Shown piece after piece: positions 33,676 to 42,419 of a stretch of 64,000 nucleotides of DNA. The position numbers and the translations under genes are program-made. The DNA lies in NCBI RefSeq assembly GCF_028736035.1, contig NZ_CP117866.1:6386001-6450000 (forward strand). Direction: 5' to 3'. The notes beneath the pieces are model-generated. The model was not told the DNA's origin and ran no database searches. It was given only the letters and a program-made list of their open reading frames with translations. Each line of letters begins with the position of its first letter. The first letter of the stretch is position 1. Source of the DNA: Streptomyces sp. T12. GTDB lineage: Bacteria; Actinomycetota; Actinomycetes; Streptomycetales; Streptomycetaceae.

Positions 33676-33725
33676 GCCTTTTCGGCATGGCATGTCTTCT
33701 CATCAACCAACATCGGGAGCTCTCG

Positions 33726-34457
33726 ATGCGCGAAATTTCCTACGAAGAACAAACGGTCAAGTCCGGCAATCCGCTGGCGCGTTTCGCTCACCGTACTCGT
33801 ATGACGGTGGCGGTCGACCTTGTCACCGGGGTATGCGCGAAGAACGGAACCGTCGTCGATTTCGGCGCAGGGCCGGGACTCTTTCTGCACACGCTCGGCG
33901 AGGCGCGCCCCGACGTCACGCTCGTCGGATACGACCGGTACATGGAACCGGCGTATTCCGAAGTGAAGTACGCGGAATCGATGGAAAGCATCGCGGCGCA
34001 GAGCGTGGATGTGCTGACCGCGTTCGAGGTCTGCGAGCATCTTTACGCCAAAGAACTCGATGATCTGCTCGAAGACGCGGTGCGCATTCTCAAGCCGAAC
34101 GGCGCGCTCGTGATCTCCGTACCGATCATGTGCGGCCTGGCCATCGTGCCGAAGGTGTCGAACTGGATGATTCGCAGCCGCTCGCTCAAGTCGGAGTACA
34201 CGCCTACGGAAGTGCTGAAGGCACTGGTCGGAATGCATGTGAGTCGACCGCAGAATCCGCGCACCACACACAAGGGCTTTGATTTTCGTGAACTGCGGGA
34301 AGTCGTGAGGGAGCGGTTCTCTCTCGATGCCGTGCATATGAGCCCGGTGCCGAACCTGCCCTGGTGGTTGAGCTCGCAGTACTTCATGGTTTGTCGGCCG
34401 AAGCGGCAGCCCTCAAGCAAAACGCTCGTGGATTCACCCGATATGTATCGCATGTGA
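33726..34457 (+). CDS. Class I SAM-dependent methyltransferase
   Basis: The protein has 243 residues. Motif I, VVDFGAGPGLFLHTL, lies at about residues 43-57, an acidic motif II follows at VGYD, and DVLTAFEVCEHL and RILKPNGALVISVP are the post-I and IV/V regions of Methyltransf_11/23 folds. It is probably a sugar O-methyltransferase acting on the polymer or its precursor, by context. The start is ATG 33726 behind GGGAG. The base composition is visibly less GC-rich than its neighbours, which suggests separate acquisition. Confidence 0.82.
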   Translation: MREISYEEQTVKSGNPLARFAHRTRMTVAVDLVTGVCAKNGTVVDFGAGPGLFLHTLGEARPDVTLVGYDRYMEPAYSEVKYAESMESIAAQSVDVLTAFEVCEHLYAKELDDLLEDAVRILKPNGALVISVPIMCGLAIVPKVSNWMIRSRSLKSEYTPTEVLKALVGMHVSRPQNPRTTHKGFDFRELREVVRERFSLDAVHMSPVPNLPWWLSSQYFMVCRPKRQPSSKTLVDSPDMYRM

Positions 34458-34489
34458 GATACAAGTAGATTCACGTGAGAGGGGTGCAG

Positions 34490-35965
34490 GTGCAGGGCAG
34501 TCAAGAACGTTGCATGGCCGCGGTCTGTGCCTGGGCCGCTGTACTCATCGGCTTGCTGCCGGGGCTGGTCCTGCAGACCTCCGACGGCCACGTCGGCGCC
34601 GCACTCGTCGTGCAGTGTGTCGTCGTGGCGCATACCGGTGGCGCGCTCACGTGGGTGCTCACCGATACGTCAGTACGGCTCGTCGCGTTCGGTTTCTGGC
34701 TCTTCTCCTATGTATGGCTCGGGCTGGCGCCGCTGGCCATGCTCGCCACCGACACCTACCCCCTCGGCTACCGGACCGACGAGGCCAACGCCTTCACCGT
34801 CACCGTCCTGACCGAAGTCGGGCTCCTCGCCTACAGCGCCGGAGCGCTCCTGGCCGCCAGGCGGGCAGAGAATCGCTCGGTCGTTCTCGGACCGGTGCTC
34901 TCCCGCAGGCTCGCGCCGTTGCCCGTGCTCGTCCTGAGCGGCCTGTCCCTCGTGCTCGCGGTCGTGCTCATTCCCCAGCTGGGAGGGTGGGGCGCCTTCT
35001 TCACCAGCAGGCAGGCCCTGTGGCAGTCGCAGTCCGCGACGGATTCGGAGCGGACGCTGCGCACCTGGATCCTCGCCGTCCCCGCCTTCTGGGCCTTGGT
35101 GGGCCTGATCCACCTGCCCCGCCGCACGACGGGCGACCGGTGGTTGCGCGGCGCCCGCCGGCTGCTGCTCCCGCTGCTGCTCGGGCTCAACGTGGTCGTC
35201 AACAACCCGATCAGCAGGCCGCGCTTCTGGGCCGGCACCGTCCTTCTGGTCCTGCTGTTCTCCTGGAGCCGGTTCAACCGCCCACGGGCCTTCCGCATCA
35301 CCGCCGCGGCGCTCACGGCGGTGGTGCTGCTCGTCTTCCCGTACAGCGACTACTTCCGCTACAGCGAACGTGAAGCCGTCCAGGTGGTGAGCCTGACGGA
35401 GCAGCTCACCTCGAACATGGACTACGACTCCTTCCAGCAGATGCAGACGGGTGTCGACCATGTGAAGGAGCACGGCTTCTCGCCGTCGGACGCGCTCGGT
35501 CCCGTCGTGTTCATGGTGCCGCGCTCCGTGTGGCCGGAAAAGCCGCAGGCCGTCGGCATCACGCTCGCCCAGCATGCGGGCTACGACTTCTGGAACCTCT
35601 CGGCACCGCTGTGGATCGAGAGCTACATGTGGGCCGGTTTTCCCTCGGTGGCGGCCGTCTTCTGCCTGCTGGGTGCGGCCGGGCGCCGTATGGACGACAT
35701 CCGGGAACGGCTCCGGGACAGGCGGACGACGCTGGCGTTTCTGCTGGTCCCGGCCTTCGCCTTCTACCAGATGATCTTCCTGCGCGGCAGCCTCCTGGCC
35801 ATCGTGGGGCCGATGCTGCTGCTCCTGGTCGTCCCGCTGTTCATCACCCGCCCCGCCGCCCGGCCATCCCGGTTCCCTTCACCGGCGCTGCCGCCCGCGA
35901 CCGCCAGCCACGCATCCATCCCTGGAACAGGAGGCATCCGTGACCAGCTCCACCAGCTTCGATGA
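34490..35965 (+). CDS. O-antigen/exopolysaccharide polymerase-like membrane protein
   Basis: The protein has 491 residues with about ten to twelve hydrophobic helices and a large extracytoplasmic loop (about residues 290-380, with VVSLTEQLTSNMDYDSFQQM). This is the usual architecture of Wzy-type polymerases, which share little sequence. Its position between glycosyltransferases and the chain-length and flippase genes supports that role. Start choice is uncertain: GTG 34490 has AGAGGGG at good distance, while GTG 34475/34484 and ATG 34514 are alternatives. Its 3' end overlaps the next gene by 26 nt. Confidence 0.72.
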   Translation: MQGSQERCMAAVCAWAAVLIGLLPGLVLQTSDGHVGAALVVQCVVVAHTGGALTWVLTDTSVRLVAFGFWLFSYVWLGLAPLAMLATDTYPLGYRTDEANAFTVTVLTEVGLLAYSAGALLAARRAENRSVVLGPVLSRRLAPLPVLVLSGLSLVLAVVLIPQLGGWGAFFTSRQALWQSQSATDSERTLRTWILAVPAFWALVGLIHLPRRTTGDRWLRGARRLLLPLLLGLNVVVNNPISRPRFWAGTVLLVLLFSWSRFNRPRAFRITAAALTAVVLLVFPYSDYFRYSEREAVQVVSLTEQLTSNMDYDSFQQMQTGVDHVKEHGFSPSDALGPVVFMVPRSVWPEKPQAVGITLAQHAGYDFWNLSAPLWIESYMWAGFPSVAAVFCLLGAAGRRMDDIRERLRDRRTTLAFLLVPAFAFYQMIFLRGSLLAIVGPMLLLLVVPLFITRPAARPSRFPSPALPPATASHASIPGTGGIRDQLHQLR

Positions 35966-37598
35966 CCGGTACGGCGAACCGGACCAGCTCCGCGACCAGC
36001 TGCGCCAGCTGCTGAAGTACCGCGTGACCATCGCGCTGGGTATCGTCCTCGGGCTGCTCGGGGGACTGCTGCTGGTGCTGCTCCGCGCGGGCAGCTACAC
36101 CTCCACCGGTGAGGTCCTCGTCCGTTCGACGGTGGACCCGTTCAGCACCTTCGGCGTGTCCGTCGACAACCAGGTGAGCATGGGCACCGAGCAGCAGATC
36201 GCGCTCAGTGCCTCCGTCGCGGCCCGTGCGGCAAAGGCGTTGCGTGAACCCTCCCACGCCGACACGCTGCTGGAGGAGCTGCGGGTCAGCAATCCGCCGC
36301 ACACCCAGATTCTCCGGTTCGAGTACACGGCCGGCACGCCGAAGCGGGCGGCCCGGATCACCAACGCGTTCCTCGACGCCTATCTCGCCGACCGCAAGGA
36401 GCGGACCGACGCCACGGTGCGGCGGATGGCGAGCGCGCTGAAGAAGCAGCTCGCCCCGCTGACCAGAAAGAGCAACGCGGAAGCCGGCAAGCCCGGCAGC
36501 GCGGCTCTGCGGGACCAGATCAACGTGCTGCAGAAGCGGATCTCCGACTTCGAGTCCCGCGACACCACCGGAGGCGACGTCGTACGCAAGGCCGAGCCGC
36601 CGGAGCAGCCCGCGGGGCCGGGGCCGGTGGCGCTCATCGGCCTCGGCCTGATGGGCGGACTGGTGCTGGCCGTCCTGCTCGCCTGGCTGCGGTGCGCCTT
36701 CGAACCGCGGGTCCGCTCGGTCGGCGAGGCCCAAGGCGCACTGGGCGCCCCGGTGCTGGCCATCCTCCCGGGCACCGGGAAGGACGGCGAACTGCTGGAG
36801 GTCGGCCGGGTCGCCAGCAGTCGCGCGGAGGTGTACCGCACGGTCGCCTTCCACCTCCGGCAGGGCGATGCCCGTACGGCCGGCGGCACGCTGCTGGTCG
36901 TGGCCCCGAAGCACGACCGCGAGGCCGAGGCGGCCGCCATCAACCTCGCCGCCGTGTTCGCCGAGTCCGGTGAGGACGTACTGCTGGTGGACGCCACCGC
37001 GAGCACACCCGGCCTCGCGGCACGACTGCCGCTGCTGAGCGAGGACTTGGGTGACGACGCCGAACCGCTGCGCCCCTTGGACGGCCGGGTCGTCGTCGAC
37101 GCGGGCACGGCGGGGCGCATCACGCTCTGCCCCGACAGACGGGGTGCGTCCACCGGCGACATCCCGATGTCCCCCATGGTGGTGCGTGCTCTGTCGTGTG
37201 CCGCTGCCGGAAGGTCCTCGGTGGTCGTCACGCGGCCTCTGCTGGAACACGCCGACGGTCTCGCGGTCGCCCAACGCGCGGACGGCGTCCTCATCGTGGG
37301 CGGCCTGGAGCACACCACACGTGACGACCTCAGGCAGGTTCGCGAGCTGATCAGCTGCTCGGGTGGACACATCGTGGGCGCGGTGCTCTGCCCGGGTACT
37401 CGGCGGAGCCTGCTCCGCGGTGCCCTGGACGGCAGCCGCGGGCCGGGGGAGCCGGGCTCGTCCGCGATGCCGGCCACCCGTGCCGAGGGTCTGTCCGGCG
37501 CTGCGCACCAGGCCGGCGGCCACCCGCAGGAAGAGCTGATCTCCCAGCCGCAGGGCTCGTCCGCCCAGGACGACACGCTCACCGCCTCCAAAGGATGA
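35940..37598 (+). CDS. Wzz-like chain-length protein with degenerate BY-kinase-like domain
   Basis: The protein has 552 residues. Transmembrane helices at about 29-49 and 229-251 flank an extracytoplasmic Wzz-like domain with a coiled segment near 150-205. The cytoplasmic domain follows the bacterial tyrosine-kinase/ParA fold (LLVVAPKHDREAEAAAINLAAVFAE and onward, VVVDAG, DGVLIVGG), but the Walker A loop at about 321-337 lacks the GK(S/T) needed for ATP, so it is probably not a kinase. The tail is disordered, with no Tyr cluster. The start is GTG 35940 behind ACAGGAGG. It would govern polymer length and export. Confidence 0.8.
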   Translation: MTSSTSFDDRYGEPDQLRDQLRQLLKYRVTIALGIVLGLLGGLLLVLLRAGSYTSTGEVLVRSTVDPFSTFGVSVDNQVSMGTEQQIALSASVAARAAKALREPSHADTLLEELRVSNPPHTQILRFEYTAGTPKRAARITNAFLDAYLADRKERTDATVRRMASALKKQLAPLTRKSNAEAGKPGSAALRDQINVLQKRISDFESRDTTGGDVVRKAEPPEQPAGPGPVALIGLGLMGGLVLAVLLAWLRCAFEPRVRSVGEAQGALGAPVLAILPGTGKDGELLEVGRVASSRAEVYRTVAFHLRQGDARTAGGTLLVVAPKHDREAEAAAINLAAVFAESGEDVLLVDATASTPGLAARLPLLSEDLGDDAEPLRPLDGRVVVDAGTAGRITLCPDRRGASTGDIPMSPMVVRALSCAAAGRSSVVVTRPLLEHADGLAVAQRADGVLIVGGLEHTTRDDLRQVRELISCSGGHIVGAVLCPGTRRSLLRGALDGSRGPGEPGSSAMPATRAEGLSGAAHQAGGHPQEELISQPQGSSAQDDTLTASKG

Positions 37599-39139
37599 GC
37601 GCCTCCGGAACGGCCCTTCCCGCCGCCGGTGGGAAGGCCGCCCGGAGCGGGGTCGCCGCCACCGCGCGGGGCGGGTGGTGGGGCTTTCTGGGGGCAGCGG
37701 TCAGCGCTGTCTTCGGCTACGCCCTCGTCACCCTGGTCACTCGTGCCCTGGGGGCGCATGGGTCGGGAGCGGTGTTCACCGGCGTTGCCGTCTTCACCAT
37801 CCTCAGCAACACCTGCAAGCTCGGTGCCGACACCGGGCTGGTGCGCTTCGTCTCCCGTGACGTGGCCACAGGCGGCGGCCGGCAGGTGGGCGCGCTTCTG
37901 CGCACCGCGGTCGTACCGGGAGCCGCGGTGAGCACCGGGGCCGCCGCCCTGCTGTTCCTGTCTCCCTCGATGGCCACCTCGCTGCTGCCGAACCTGGCTC
38001 CACAGGACGCGGTCACTCTGGTCCGGCTCTTCGCCCTGTTTCTCCCTCTGGCCACGGTCACCCTGGTTCTGCTCGGCGCGACCCAGGGCTACGGCACGGT
38101 GATTCCGCTGGTCGGGGTCGAGCAGATCGGCAAACCGGTCCTGCGCGTGCTGATCGCCGTACCGGTCGCCCTGCTGGCCCCGGGTGTGCTGAGTCTGGCC
38201 GCCGCCTGGCTCATTCCCTCCCTGGCCGGCGTCGTCGTCGCCTGGCACGCGCTGCGCCGGTGCCGCCGTACGAGCCCCGGGCGTCCCCCCGCACCCGACG
38301 CGGCCGCCACACGGCACGGATTCTGGGCATTCGCCGGGCCCCGGGCGATCTCTTCCGTCTTCGACATCAGCGCGGTCTGGGTGGGCGTCGTCCTGCTGTC
38401 CTGCCTGGCGACGAGCGAAGAGGCGGGCATCTACACCGCCGTCGGCCGGGTCGTCATCGCGGCCACGCTGCTCCAGCTCGCCATCCGGCTGGCCGTCGCT
38501 CCGGAGATCAGCCGGCTCCTCGCCGTGGGCGACATCCCACAGGCCCGCCATCTGTACCGGGTCTCGACGCGCTGGATCGTGCTGTTCTCCTGGCCGCTGC
38601 TCGTCCTGCTCACCTGCTTCCCGGGCACCGTCCTGTCCTTGTTCGGGCCGGAGTTCGAGCAGGGGGCGGCCGCGCTGGTGGTGCTCTGTATCGCCTCGGC
38701 GGTCAACGTGGGGGTGGGAAACGCCCAGACGGTGCTGCTCATGGCAGGCAAGAGCTCGTGGCATCTGGCGGTCACCGGTGTCGCGTTCACGGTGCAGCTG
38801 ACGGTCGGCCTGCTCGCCGTACCCCGCCTGGGCGTCCTCGGAGCCGCCCTGTCGTGGGCAGCGGCGACCGTCGTCGAGAACCTGGTCTCCGCCGCGCTGG
38901 TGCGGCGGCATCCGGGCTTCACGATCATCGACCACGGATATCTCCTGGCGACCGCCGCCGGCCTGTGTCTCACGGTGCCGCTGGTCCTTCCCGCCAGGCT
39001 CCTGGCAGGTGACACGGCCATCGGACTTGCCGTCGCAATCACCATGGGATTTTGCGTATTCGGTATAAGTTTGTGGCGATTTAGCGCCCCCCTGGGGGTG
39101 CGTGAACTCGTCGGTGTGCTGCGCGAACGCGCCACTTGA
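37595..39139 (+). CDS. Polysaccharide flippase (Wzx/MATE-like)
   Basis: The protein has 514 residues with twelve to fourteen hydrophobic helices. The N-terminus has GYALVTLVTRALGAHGSGAVF, the lead motif of polysaccharide-biosynthesis flippases, and LLGATQGYGTVIP and PEFEQGAAALVVL are also family-like. It should move the lipid-linked repeat unit across the membrane. ATG 37595 overlaps the stop of the previous gene by 4 nt (ATGA). Confidence 0.88.
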   Translation: MSASGTALPAAGGKAARSGVAATARGGWWGFLGAAVSAVFGYALVTLVTRALGAHGSGAVFTGVAVFTILSNTCKLGADTGLVRFVSRDVATGGGRQVGALLRTAVVPGAAVSTGAAALLFLSPSMATSLLPNLAPQDAVTLVRLFALFLPLATVTLVLLGATQGYGTVIPLVGVEQIGKPVLRVLIAVPVALLAPGVLSLAAAWLIPSLAGVVVAWHALRRCRRTSPGRPPAPDAAATRHGFWAFAGPRAISSVFDISAVWVGVVLLSCLATSEEAGIYTAVGRVVIAATLLQLAIRLAVAPEISRLLAVGDIPQARHLYRVSTRWIVLFSWPLLVLLTCFPGTVLSLFGPEFEQGAAALVVLCIASAVNVGVGNAQTVLLMAGKSSWHLAVTGVAFTVQLTVGLLAVPRLGVLGAALSWAAATVVENLVSAALVRRHPGFTIIDHGYLLATAAGLCLTVPLVLPARLLAGDTAIGLAVAITMGFCVFGISLWRFSAPLGVRELVGVLRERAT

Positions 39140-39213
39140 GGCCGTCTCAGAGCCGAGACCGCCCCTGCTCCTCCCCTTCTCCCACCCGTACTTGCTGCAA
39201 CCAGGGATGTTCC

Positions 39214-40755
39214 ATGCGCCTGAGAAAAAGCACGAAGAGGGGGGCCACCACGGCTTCGGCTGTGGCCCTCCTCGCGGCTGCGTCGCTCATCACCGCTTCG
39301 AGCTCGGCAGCCGACGGCGACGAAAAGACCCTGACCGCCGACCGTTTGGCGACCTGGCAGACCGACGGCATCGTCTGGTCGATCGAGTACGCAGACGGTG
39401 TCGTGTACGTCGGCGGAACCTTCGGCAAGGTCCGTCCGCCGGGCGCGAAGCCCGGCCAGAGGGAGGTCGCACGCAAGAACTTCGCCGCGTTCGACGCCGC
39501 CACCGGCAAGCTGCTGCCGTGCGCCAAGTCCTTCTCCGGCGCGGGTGACACCGTACGGGCGCTGAAGGCGTCGCCGGACGGTGAGGTGCTGTACGTCGGC
39601 GGCTCGTTCGGCAAGGTCGGCAAGGCCGATGCGTCCAGTGCGGTCGCGCTCAACACGGCCGACTGCTCGCTGCGCAAGGACTTCCGTCCGCACATGTCGT
39701 CGTTCGTGCGGGCGATCGAGGTCACGGACGCCGCGGTCTATCTGGGCGGCGACTTCACGATCGTCAACGGTCAGAAGAGGCAGCGCATCGCGGCGTTCAC
39801 CCCCAGCGGTTCGCTGCTGCCGTTCAAGGCGGAGATCGACGCCCCCGTGCGGGCCATCCTCGCCGCGCCCGAGTTCGGCAAGCTCATCGTCGGCGGCGAC
39901 TTCCTCGAGGTCAACGACGAGTTCGAGTTCAAGCTCGTCGCCCTGCGCCCCGCCACAGGCACGACGGTGACCTCGTACCCGAGCTGGCTGCCCGTGCGAT
40001 CGAAGGTAAAGGCGCTGGTACGCGACGCAACCAACTTCTATCTGGCGGCCGAGGGCAAGGGAACGGGCATCTTCGACGGCCGCATCGCCGGCCGCCTCGG
40101 CAACGGCGAGATGGTCTGGAAGGACACCTGCCTGGGTGCCACCCAAGCCGTCGCCGTGCACAACGGTGTTCTCTACAGCGGGTCCCACGCCCACAACTGC
40201 AGGGACACACCGGGCGGTTTCCCCGAGTACAACCAGCGCCAGCACTTCCTGGCCCAGTCGGTCCGCAACCGGCACATCCTGCACTGGTTCCCCGACACGG
40301 ACGGCGGCACCGGCGAGGGCAACGGCCCTCGTGCGCTGAAGATGGCCGGTGAAGTCCTCTGGGCGGGCGGCGAGTTCACCACGGTCAACGGCAGGGGGCA
40401 GCAGAGCCTGGTCCGCTTCTCGCCCGGGCCCGACCGGGGAGCCCCGGAAGAGCCGCCCCAGCTCCAGGCCTCGGCCTCGGCCGCCGGCAAGGTCACGCTC
40501 AGCTGGCGGGCCGCATGGGACCGGGACGACGCGGAGCTGAAGTACCTGGTCTACCGCGACGGCAAGCTCGTGGCCTCGCCGACGCAGCGGTCCGCGGAGT
40601 GGAACCGGCCCACGATGACGTACACGGATTCCGTCGCCCCCGGCTCGCGCCATCGCTACCGGATCGCCGTCAGCGACGGCGAGAACACCTCGCCCAGGTC
40701 GAAAGCGCTCGTAGTCGCAGCGGTCGCCGACGGGCGTCCGAAGGAACAGCGTTGA
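39214..40755 (+). CDS. Secreted beta-propeller/fibronectin-III protein in the EPS operon
   Basis: The protein has 513 residues. A signal peptide (AVALLAAASLITASSSAA) is followed by repeated blades with the pattern V/LYVGGxF..V, seen as VYVGGTFGKV, LYVGGSFGKV, VYLGGDFTIVNG, LIVGGDFLEVND and LWAGGEFTTVNG. These resemble delta-60/PQQ-like propeller repeats. The last 90 or so residues form a fibronectin type III domain (KVTLSWRAAWDRDDAELKYLVYRDG to SRHRYRIAVSDG). It is exported, and I infer polymer binding or surface attachment. The start is ATG 39214 behind AGGGA; it joins the next gene by a TGATG overlap. Confidence 0.8.
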   Translation: MRLRKSTKRGATTASAVALLAAASLITASSSAADGDEKTLTADRLATWQTDGIVWSIEYADGVVYVGGTFGKVRPPGAKPGQREVARKNFAAFDAATGKLLPCAKSFSGAGDTVRALKASPDGEVLYVGGSFGKVGKADASSAVALNTADCSLRKDFRPHMSSFVRAIEVTDAAVYLGGDFTIVNGQKRQRIAAFTPSGSLLPFKAEIDAPVRAILAAPEFGKLIVGGDFLEVNDEFEFKLVALRPATGTTVTSYPSWLPVRSKVKALVRDATNFYLAAEGKGTGIFDGRIAGRLGNGEMVWKDTCLGATQAVAVHNGVLYSGSHAHNCRDTPGGFPEYNQRQHFLAQSVRNRHILHWFPDTDGGTGEGNGPRALKMAGEVLWAGGEFTTVNGRGQQSLVRFSPGPDRGAPEEPPQLQASASAAGKVTLSWRAAWDRDDAELKYLVYRDGKLVASPTQRSAEWNRPTMTYTDSVAPGSRHRYRIAVSDGENTSPRSKALVVAAVADGRPKEQR

Positions 40756-41240
40756 TGGGAGAACGTCTCGGCTACGCGCCAGGGGTCTTCGACCTCTTCC
40801 ATGTGGGCCATCTGAACATCCTGCGCCGGGCGCGCGGGCACTGCGACCGGCTCATCGCCGGTGTCTGCTCGGACGACCTCGTGGTGCGCCTGAAGGGCAG
40901 GCCGCCCGTCGTCCCGCTCTCCGAGCGGCTGCAGATCGTTCAGAGTGTGCGCTATGTGGACGAGACGTTCGTCGCGACCGTGGACGACAAGATCGGGATC
41001 TGGAAGGAAGTCGGCTTCGACGTCATCTTCAAAGGTGACGACTGGCTCGGCACGGAGGTCTGGACGGCTCTCGAAACCGAATTCGCGAGGGTGGGGGTGA
41101 AGGTCGTCTACTTCCCCTACACCGTGCACACCTCGAGCACGCTGCTACGGGACGCGCTCCAGCTCCTCGCCCAGCGGAGCCCTTCCGAGCCTGCCTCGGG
41201 ACAGCTCGCGGGACCGGGTCCGAGAAGTACAGAGGGCTGA
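40755..41240 (+). CDS. Glycerol-3-phosphate cytidylyltransferase-like enzyme
   Basis: The protein has 161 residues. GYAPGVFDLFHVGHLNILRRAR contains the HxGH nucleotidyltransferase motif (His16, His19). FKGDDWLGTEVW and HTSSTLLRD correspond to the substrate-binding region and the RTEGISTT-like end of TagD/CCT cytidylyltransferases. It should form a CDP-alcohol from CTP and a polyol phosphate, glycerol 3-phosphate being the nearest guess. The start is ATG 40755, overlapping the propeller gene's stop by one base. Its likely customer is the CDP-alcohol transferase at 28921. Confidence 0.85.
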   Translation: MGERLGYAPGVFDLFHVGHLNILRRARGHCDRLIAGVCSDDLVVRLKGRPPVVPLSERLQIVQSVRYVDETFVATVDDKIGIWKEVGFDVIFKGDDWLGTEVWTALETEFARVGVKVVYFPYTVHTSSTLLRDALQLLAQRSPSEPASGQLAGPGPRSTEG

Positions 41241-41426
41241 CGCCGGGCCGGTGGCCTGGTGCTGGTGTGGCTGACGGGTCTGCCGAGGCGGCCCGTCGGC
41301 CCCGTCTGACGTATCGTCACATCCCATTCCGCACCATGAGAACCTCACCCTCGCGGGCGGCTCACCACGAGTGGCAGCCCGCTCACGCCTCGTAAAGATT
41401 GCTGTGCAGGGCGGCGGGGTCCCAGC

Positions 41427-42138
41427 CGACCCTCGCTCACCGCCGCGGCCGCCCTGCTGGCGGCAGGCCTGGCGCAGCCGGCATCGGCAGGCCCCGTACC
41501 GTCCCCCACCGCCGTGGCCACGGATCGCGCCCCGCGCGCCGCCGCCGGCGTCACCGCGTTGTCCACGGGCTGGTCCAACCAACCGAGCCAAGGGCGGGCT
41601 GCTGGGGGTCGCGCTGTCTCCGACGTGGGACGGCGCGAAGGACAAGCGCGTGTTCTTCATGCACACCACCGCGACCGAGGCCCGGGTCGTGCGGATGCAC
41701 TACGACGGCAAGTCGCTCAGCGGCTACACCGTGGTGCTCGGCGGGCTCCGGCGGGGCTCGAACCACCACGGCGGCAAGATCGCCTTCGGGCCCGACGGGT
41801 ACCTCTACGTCACGACCGGTGAGGCCACGCAGGCCCAGCTCGCGCAGGACAAGAACTCGATCAACGGCAAGATCCTGCGGATCACCAAGTCCGGCGCCCC
41901 GGCTCCCGGCAACCCGTTCGGCAACCACAGCTACAGCTACGGCCACCGCAATCCGCAGGGCCTGGCCTGGGATCGCAAGGGTCGGCTGTGGTCGGTGGAG
42001 ATCGGCCAGGAAACGACGGACGAACTCAACCTGATCGAGCCGGGCCGCAACTACGGCTGGCCGCACTGCGAGGGCCACTGCGACGACAAGGGCATGACCA
42101 ACCCGAAGGTCACCTGGGATCACACCACCGCCCCCGCG
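41427..42138 (+). pseudogene. Decayed PQQ-dependent sugar (glucose/sorbosone) dehydrogenase
   Basis: A signal-peptide-like segment (LTAAAALLAAGLAQPASAGP) and the start of the mature domain (GVTALSTGWS) are readable from 41427 without a start codon. The body then resumes in another frame at about 41590 as [43 protein letters not shown] and [22 protein letters not shown], which are dehydrogenase hallmarks. The segment that normally links the two parts is missing, and the 3' end stops at a junction near 42138. It has lost its start, an internal block with a frame change and its C-terminus, so it is non-functional. Confidence 0.8.
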
Positions 42139-42419
42139 CAGACTGGATCTGGGACCACTCCAAGGCGTTCACCCGCTACCGCGGCACCGACTGGATGGCC
42201 GACCCCTGCCGCAGCTGTTCCCGCCGCGACGAGGACTTCGGCGGCTGCCGCTGCCAGGCGTACGCGCTCACCGGCGACGCCGCCCGTACGGACCCCGCCT
42301 GTCGGCTGTCCCCGGACCACGGGGTGATCCGGGCGCTGGCGGACGGCAGTGCGGACGCATCGGCTCCGATCAGGCGGCGGGGACCGGGTCGATCCGAGGG
42401 CGCGGCCGCCCGGGTTTGA
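42139..42419 (+). pseudogene. pqqE: C-terminal fragment of PqqE (PQQ biosynthesis radical-SAM enzyme)
   Basis: Reading in the frame that ends at TGA 42417-42419, the sequence gives [34 protein letters not shown] and [18 protein letters not shown]. These match the PqqE SPASM-domain end, including the cysteines for auxiliary Fe-S clusters. The N-terminal radical-SAM domain is absent and there is no start codon. It abuts, in a different frame, the truncated PQQ-dependent dehydrogenase. The stop codon overlaps the S10 promoter. Confidence 0.8.

Noticed and set aside
36380..40653. Long minus-strand frames across the chain-length, flippase and propeller genes
   Set aside because: They oppose genes with clear domains and overlaps, and their composition is typical of antisense frames in high-GC DNA.
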